Positions 57,965-64,000 of a DNA stretch of 64,000 nucleotides are shown here, piece by piece (positions within the stretch are counted from its first letter, which is position 1; every line of letters begins with the position of its first letter). The notes beneath the pieces are model-generated. The model saw only the letters and a program-made list of their open reading frames with translations, did not search any database and was not told where the DNA came from. Made by a program: the position numbers and the translations under genes. This stretch comes from Notospermus geniculatus (Eukaryota; Nemertea; Pilidiophora; Heteronemertea; Lineidae), in assembly GCA_002633025.1 (NCBI GenBank), contig NMRB01000212.1, forward strand, positions 34,969-98,968, in the 5' to 3' direction.

Positions 57965-58802
57965 CTTTTCTCAGGACGAGGATCATTGAATGGTTTGGTN
58001 TCCAAAGCAGTTTGCTAATAACATGGATGACGAGTGATGTTCCCATAGAGACGCTAAGAACATATTTAGTTTGTCCTCGCTTCGATTTCTGACAAGATGC
58101 AGAACCCTGGATCATTAAGTTGCCGCAGCAAGATTCAAGTTAAAATAATTGGTGATAAATTGGAAGCAGTGGTGTGGAAGATGAACGTACAAAAACTTAG
58201 ATGAGTGGCTTTCAAACCCAATGAACCTTTTTACTTCATATGGAGATGTCCAGTGCACATGAAGAGATATTAAGTCTTCTTTTTCCGTTATTGACAGGCT
58301 TGACAGGGCTTTATTAACATGTAATATATAGATCTCCACCTCTTGGTGACATGCCAGATACAAGTGTGGGTTCAAGTTGGCCAGGGTCTGCGGTTTGCCA
58401 ATGCAGGAAGCAGCGCTGCTCTCTTAATGCGAGATACCACCAGCAGTAACCGCAAAAAAGTCTGCGGAGCAAGCGAAAACATGATTTGTACATTAATTGC
58501 ATCATCGTATATGCAAAAAACTTTCTTTACCCCAGTGCTTCTATTCCTACACACTGTCGTGGTAGCTGCATGCTTGCCTGATTTTCCGAAAGCGTGATAA
58601 ATCTGAAGTGAAGTTGTGCACCATAAAGCAGTTGTTCTATGATGCGTAGGAGTGCCATTAACAGAGACCGAGATGAAAAAGGTGCTTTTTGATTGGATAG
58701 CATTGATTCAGAGACATCTATTGGCCAGGATTGACATCATGAGAATATTTGAGGTTCTTGGCGCTCGTTCTCTTATCATTTTTGTGCGAAGGGAGATAGT
58801 AA

Positions 58803-58925
58803 AGAGTTTTTGCAAATCCCCCGAAACGCCAATGCGAACGCCAATCCCATTGTTCGATGCCGCGAAGAGAGCAGAGAACAATAGGATAGACGTTCGCGTC
58901 GGCGTTTCGCGGGGGGGGGGTGCTC
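58803..58925. mobile_element. Foldback MITE, family A, copy 3 (right end deleted)
   Basis: The same insertion as copy 2, in the second copy of the locus, lacking GAAAACTC at the right end. Confidence 0.75.
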
Positions 58926-59512
58926 TTTTCTCAGGACGAGGATCATTGAATGGTTGGTTGCTTGTCATTCGCTTGCTTACGAAGGAGGCCAGACCACAGT
59001 GCTGAAACACCTTCTGGCTTACAGATTGGTACAGACCAGAAGGTATCTCGGATCGGCTCATGACCCAAACCTCATCCATTAGATTGACGATAAGAGGGGG
59101 AGGGCCATTGTTGTTTACAAAGAGGAATTCAGACAGATGATATTGTGGCCATAAATCCTTGGGCTCAGCGAGAGTGCAGTGTTCATTATCTCTTAAGATC
59201 CGCAGACAAACCCAATGAAGGAATGTAATTAAATTTTGCCAAGTCTCGAGCGCCCGCCATGTTATGCGTTATGAATGTCGAAGTCGTATTTCTTCCACTC
59301 ATGGGGAATGAAATTGATTTTATACTTAAGCTATGATTACACGTCACCCTAATTGTCTGCAGTTCATTGTCCAATACACTGACTCTTTTTCTATAGAAGA
59401 TGTGGTCGTGAACGGTTCAGGTATATTTCTTTGTGTAGAGTGGTTGCTCTCGACACAATGACGTCGATTGTACGCCAAAGTTCCTTCAGGAAAGCATGAC
59501 GTACTGCAGAAT

Positions 59513-59630
59513 GAGTTTTCGAAATTCCCCGGAAACGCCAACGCCAATCCCAATGTTCGATGCCATGAAGAGAGCGCCGAAGAAAAGAATAGATGTTGGC
59601 GTTGACGTTTGGGGACTTGGCAAAAATTCT
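59513..59630. mobile_element. Foldback MITE, family A, copy 4
   Basis: The ends GAGTTTTCGAAATTCCCCGG and GGCAAAAATTCT flank GAAACGCCAACGCC and GGCGTTGACGTTTGGGG. It is more diverged than copies 1-3. Confidence 0.7.
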
Positions 59631-59810
59631 CCAAATCCACATATTCTACCGAAAATCAGCAGCTGACTAGATGGCCAGTTCATACTCCCTCACAAACCAG
59701 TATGCTAAACGGAAAACACCTCTTTTTTCTCGTCCCGCTGCGGTTCCCAACAAAACCTTTTCCGTTTTCCACATACTTGGTCGGCAAGGAAGTATGAACT
59801 ATGCCCCCTG

Positions 59811-59928
59811 GGCCCATATTCATAAAATTACTTAAGTCTAAGTGTGGCACTTATCTTTTGTGTTGAACAAAGGATAAGTGTCACACTTAGACTTACATGT
59901 ACATGTAAGTAATTTATGAATATGGGCC
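59811..59928. mobile_element. 118-bp MITE with CTG target duplication
   Basis: The ends GGCCCATATTCATAAA and the complement TTTATGAATATGGGCC bracket nearly continuous pairing through TAAGTCTAAGTGTG. CTG lies at 59808-59810 and 59929-59931. Confidence 0.8.
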
Positions 59929-59931
59929 CTG

Positions 59932-62368
59932 AGCCTGAGTACGATCCCGAGGAGAGTCGAGGTAGCACTGTCGTACATGTCGTATAATAGGCCTAGATCA
60001 TTAGGCGAGTGACGTGGGAGGTTGTACCATAATTCACTCACTCTCTTTGAAACATTCTGCCTCCTCATACATCAATGATCGGTTTCTAATGATGCAGACC
60101 CCTTTTTTCATTGATGACTGAATCAAGACATGAGAGATGAGTACTCTACGTTTTTCTCACGGATCCATTTCTGAAACTTCGAAGCATTTGATCATTTTCC
60201 CTTGATTAAGAGAGTGTAAGGTGTATGATGTAATTACGCTCACGCCCAACACGAGATGAAAGGGAATTCAGTCTCCTCCGATCACCCGCCGGCCTCCGAT
60301 AACGGATTGACTTTCTCGTTAAGCAAACTTCGATAATTAGCCACGCGAATCGAGAGTTTTCTCCGACATGCTCCGGCAACATCGATGGTAATAAGCATTT
60401 CTTCATAACATCTTAGCGCCTCTTCATCTCCACGTAGGTAACCATATTCGCGCGGAGAAATACGACGGTGTTTCTTTGCCAGCGCGGTGAGAAGCAGTAC
60501 ATTTTGTATTCATCCGAGGGGATTTAATTATCGACGCACTACTAATCCAGCGGTCGATAAGGCTCTCCGCCGGCCCCATCACTTCGTATCTGTCAAATAA
60601 TATCTGACATAGGAAAACCGGCCGCGGAAAATACCACATTAGCTCCGTGGTGTTAGTCCTGAGTGCTTTTTGTTGGTGACGCACAGTCACGATGGCCATC
60701 CATTGAACACGTCTGAAAATATTATAACCATTTCCCGGTAGAGCACTCAGAAGTAAACAACAGCAGCTTTTTATCAATTACCCTTTCGTTGGTCAGTAAA
60801 TTGGTTCCTGATCTCGCCGCTAGGGCTAAAGTCGTCCATATTAGACCTAACGGTGAGATATGGAACTAATCCAGCTGGCGAGGCATGAAAAATGGCTGAC
60901 ATACTGGCAGGGTGTGACGATTTGATGAAAGAGCAAATATTTTTTTCACGGTTTAGCAAATTTAGAGCAAAATGTTGGTGATGTCTGCCTCCATTTCCCG
61001 TATACAATCTACTTTATAGTACCGTATCAGGAAGATGAGCTTTGCTCCCACTGATAATGCACGCCATGACGAAGAGGAACATCAAGTAGGAATAACTAAT
61101 AAAACAAGACAATAAGATCCCACTCACGCTTCCCCGGATATCACGTTTAAATGCATCTTTGCTCACGTGATGGAGAGTTTCATGCAATATTTAACATTAA
61201 CGCATGTTTTTAGTATATTTTCTTCACATGATTTATTCATCCGCCAGATCTTGTTCATCGCGTGCGTACACTGTACGAGGACCATCCTGACCTTTGTTTA
61301 TCATCTCTCAAACTTTCATAAGTAAATACATGATGAGGACTCTCGACAATGTACAGGATATTTGGGAGTGTCACCGGCCAGGGTCATGCATGTTTTACGA
61401 CAGGCTGGGATCAAGTAGCAGAACATAGTTTGATCATCTTACCGGGGAGATGACTGGGGATTTCTATTAGGAAATGGCCACAGCTGTTTCGGGGCTCCCC
61501 CTTTTGGGGAGACAGTGACCGACAAGGCTGGGCTTTTAAAAGAACGACATATTCTATAGGCGTTCCGCCATGTAATGTTGGCTTTCTATGGGCAACTCAA
61601 CCGTAGAAACTATGGGCAATTATTTGTGTCACTGGTCAAGACGTCAGTCGTAAGGACATCAACAGTACAACGGTGTCGCGGGAGAAAACTCTCACGTGGG
61701 GAGCACCTTGAGTCGTGCCTTGTTAATTACACGTAGCCCTCTTCTAAAATCCCCCGCCTATTTCATCACGGCCCAACAACCGATTTTATGACGACCGAGA
61801 TGATTAATTCACGCCAGTGGTTATATAATATAGGAGAAAAGATGAAAATTAATTAGTTATGGTGGACTGATTAGGAATTTGAATAGGATATGACGAAGAT
61901 ATAATTAATCGATTAGTCAGCTAGGATGGTAATTATATGCGCTTAAGAGAGCGCGTTTGAGGGCAGATTGGATGACTTCGGATTGGAAATATTGAATTTC
62001 TTGTACTCATGATCACCCAGAAAAGAACGAATAGCTCTTGATGTCATGGTCACGTGACAAGCTAAAATTCATACCTTTAATTCCCTTCACAATCTTAATG
62101 GTGTTACATACATGTAGGCGCCGTGGGGTTCATGGATGCGATCGAACCTTCTTTTAGATACAGCATTTGAATCCGATTGTGGAACGCCCCCGCCGGAAAA
62201 ACCGAAAACCTATATCTATGAGAAAAAGCCCCTTTTCTTTTTATCCCCGGCAATGCCTACGTTGATATCTATAAAGAGAAGCCTACGTCTCGCCAATTCA
62301 AAAAAAACGGGTCTTTGTTTCATGAAAGCGGAAGGCGTAGATCTCCTGGTTGTCTTACACTAACTAGT
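59932..62368. promoter_or_regulatory. Repeat-poor, motif-dense segment, possible conserved non-coding elements
   Basis: No MITE, gene or duplicate was recognised for 2.4 kb, unusual for this window. The part 61790-61930 is dense in TAATTA, ATTAATTAG and ATCGATTAG homeodomain-type cores. 60190-60620 has ATCGAT, TAATTA and GATAA words in GC-mixed sequence. This resembles developmental enhancers, but that is inference from motif density only. Confidence 0.25.
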
Positions 62369-62410
62369 CAGCCATCGATATAAATTACTGCCAGCCATCA
62401 ATACAAATTA
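62369..62410 (+). repeat. Short tandem pair
   Basis: CAGCCATCGATATAAATTA (62369) and CAGCCATCAATACAAATTA (62392) repeat with a 23-bp period. Confidence 0.6.
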
Positions 62411-62514
62411 TAAAGCCATCCTGGAGAATGTGCGGCACCGGAAGTGACGTCAATAACACGAATGATGGCCGACCAGAGAGCGGAAGCATGCGTAGGAAGG
62501 TGGGGGAATGAATC

Positions 62515-62880
62515 GTGGTGGACGGAAGGGCCATCTACCGGTATTGCTGAAGCTGCACCTGAATGGTGTGGACGGAAGGGCCATCTACCGGTATTGCTGA
62601 AGCTGCACCTGAATGGTGTGGACGGAAGGGCCATCTATTGCTGAAGCTGCACCTGAATGGTGTGGACGGAAGGGCCATCTATTGCTGAGGCTGCACCTGA
62701 ATGGTGTGGACAGAAGGGCCCGATCTACTGCTGAAGCTGCACCTGAACGGTGTGGACGGAAGGGTGTGGACATGTGGGCCATCTATTGCTGGAGTTCCTC
62801 CTGAATGGCGTCGACGAGATCGCCATCTAGGCATATTGCCGAGGCTACACCTAATGGTGAAGCGAGAAGGCCATCTATCG
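62515..62880 (+). repeat. 50/44-bp minisatellite
   Basis: Units containing GACGGAAGGGCCATCTA and GCTGAAGCTGCACCTGAATG start near 62521, 62571, 62621, 62665, 62709 and 62755, then decay. The first two units carry an extra CCGGTA-like hexamer (50 bp), later ones lack it (44 bp). Open frames on both strands follow from the repeat. Confidence 0.9.
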
Positions 62881-62884
62881 CTTA

Positions 62885-63076
62885 GGCTCCAGTTCCATAG
62901 AGCTCACGTTGACACTTTTCACGCGCCACGCTTCACGTTTTCCTTTCGTTCCTCGGAGAAAGCATGTCACAGGACAGGTAATGTGTGCCTCGTTGTGCGC
63001 TGAATCGAGGAACGAAAGGAAAACGTGAAGCGTGGCGCATGAAAAGTGTCAACGTGAGCTCTATGGAACTGGAGCC
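62885..63076. repeat. 71-bp-arm palindrome ending at a gap
   Basis: 62885-62955 and 63006-63076 are complementary with one mismatch. The 50-base spacer is unpaired. The right arm ends on the base before the N run at 63077. Confidence 0.9.
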
Positions 63077-63203
63077 NNNNNNNNNNNNNNNNNNNNNNNN
63101 NNNNNNNNNNNNNNNNNNNNNNNNNNNNNNNNNNNNNNNNNNNNNNNNNNNNNNNNNNNNNNNNNNNNNNNNNNNNNNNNNNNNNNNNNNNNNNNNNNNN
63201 NNN
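63077..63203. other. Assembly gap, 127 N
   Basis: A run of N directly after a long inverted repeat, which probably caused the break. Confidence 1.
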
Positions 63204-63228
63204 ACGTTGACGACATCCAATGTCTTAC

Positions 63229-63464
63229 CTTTCTGAGTCCCTGTCTTCACCGTAGTTGTAGATGACGTATGACGGCAGATGCTCGGTGACCTTGTCATGT
63301 ATTCCCATATCGCCGGCGACGCTTTTCAATGACAAAAACCAAGATTTAATGGTGACAAATCCGGCTCCATCTCGAATGACGCAGTCTGCAGCATCCCCGG
63401 CATCATCATCCGCATCGGATGCAGACGGTAATGGCCGCCTGTATCGTCTGCTGCCGACTTTCAT
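63229..63464 (-). CDS. Candidate coding exon, minus-strand reading
   Basis: The frame from ATG at 63464 (upstream is open a little further) runs 78 codons plus two bases to a perfect donor, AAAG then GTAAGACATTGG. It starts MKVGSRRYRRPLPSASDADD and ends with GIHDKVTEHLPSYVIYNYGE and DRDSE. Basic then acidic N-terminus followed by a hydrophobic KSWFLSLKSV patch. No family was recognised. The plus strand offers a rival reading: acceptor CTGTCTTCACCGTAG at 63255, ATG at 63262, donor GAG then GTAATT at 63597, 111 codons rich in Ser/Pro/Asp. One of the two is likely to be an exon. I slightly favour minus because of the donor and the less biased composition. Confidence 0.32.
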
Positions 63465-63596
63465 TGATCCTCCAGACAATAATGCTATGTCTTCTCCTGC
63501 ATATCCTTACATCACTTTCAGTAGGTCACGTGACATGCAAACTCGGTCCCTCATTGGCGAAGAGGATATCGACTTTGTATATATGAGCAAAACGAG

Positions 63597-64000
63597 GTAA
63601 TTATCCGGCAGCCTTTGCATATTTTAAACATGCTTGGCGAGTGCTATTGGAATTTATTGCGGCTTGAAGTGAATTTATTCATTTGCACTTTACTTCAATG
63701 AATAATGCGCCGGGGACCATGGCAGCATTGTAATGCACGAGGCAGAGATATAGCGCTTACTTCTGCATATTGATCGTGAATTGCATTTATTAAGTTGCAA
63801 TTGTAATGGTAATATACTGCTCTCCGGTGCTATTCACTCACGAGAAGTTCCCAATTATAAGAAGCTAGTTAGCCCCGGGCGCATGAACACTGCAGCACCC
63901 TTGATGCATTTTTTATGTACTTCAAATTGAAATTGATTCAGACTCGCTATCTGACATCCTGGTTTGTCGTCTGCCATGAAAACTATTAAAGTGATAAAAG
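63597..64000. other. Unannotated, enhancer-like sequence
   Basis: No frame or repeat. It contains ATTGCATTTATTAAGTTGCA, TGCATATTGATCG and several CAATT/AATTG words, which resembles conserved non-coding DNA next to an exon, without proof. Confidence 0.25.

Larger units (their letters stand above)
57036..58958. repeat. Near-identical pair 57036-57999 / 58001-58958 around single N at 58000
   Basis: About 960 bp repeated with scattered substitutions, a 3-base A insertion (ATGAAGG versus ATGAAAAAGG) and an 8-base deletion at the end of the foldback MITE in the second copy. An 86-codon minus-strand frame (MNPHLYLACHQEVEIYILHV at its start) is open in both but carries two replacements and is not called as a gene. 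Confidence 0.9.

Overview
This window is metazoan nuclear DNA from a draft assembly. No reading frame longer than about 180 codons exists outside N runs and repeats, there is no operon-like packing, and there are candidate spliced exons with GT/AG boundaries, abundant short inverted-repeat transposons (MITEs), tRNA-derived SINE relics, minisatellites and N gaps. The palindromes TAGGCCTA (ten exact copies) and TACATGTA are frequent. I have seen such motifs in marine invertebrates and would guess an outbred marine invertebrate, perhaps a deuterostome, but the sequence does not prove a taxon. No rRNA, intact tRNA, CRISPR array, prokaryotic gene or viral gene was seen.

Layout. 0-9 kb: TA-flanked MITE, a duplicated contig end around a single N (2561), a foldback MITE, a possible terminal exon, a 391-bp inverted-repeat transposon, two hairpins and a nested MITE pair. 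9-22 kb: several MITE families, a promoter-like CpG-rich segment with an ATG-started 170-codon frame (13.3-14.1 kb), a CAGA microsatellite and more foldbacks. 22-25 kb: a tRNA-like SINE-containing segment present twice around an N gap. 25-34 kb: MITEs, a GGTTCT-rich element and a 33-bp acidic-coding-like minisatellite. 34-36 kb: an 819-bp near-identical tandem copy around a single N. 36-38 kb: the best candidate spliced gene (minus strand, three phase-compatible exons) and a plus-strand exon candidate. 41.8-44 kb: two copies of one locus, only one of which carries a 572-bp Tc1/mariner-like element with a transposase C-terminal relic. 45.6-46.1 kb: a possible two-exon minus-strand gene. 48.6 kb: a 92-bp higher-order minisatellite. 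50.8 kb: an exon-like segment coding a membrane helix. 57-59 kb: another near-identical pair around a single N, each with the foldback MITE. 62.5-63.2 kb: minisatellite, then a 71-bp-arm palindrome ending exactly at a gap. 63.2-63.6 kb: an exon candidate readable on either strand.

The main structural message is that every single-base N (2561, 31101, 35179, 43174, 58000) has a near-identical direct copy abutting it. This is best read as two haplotypes or overlapping contig ends placed in tandem by the assembler, so the pairs give free allele comparisons. No protein in the window was recognised with certainty except the transposase relic. All gene calls are low-confidence models from splice signals and open frames.
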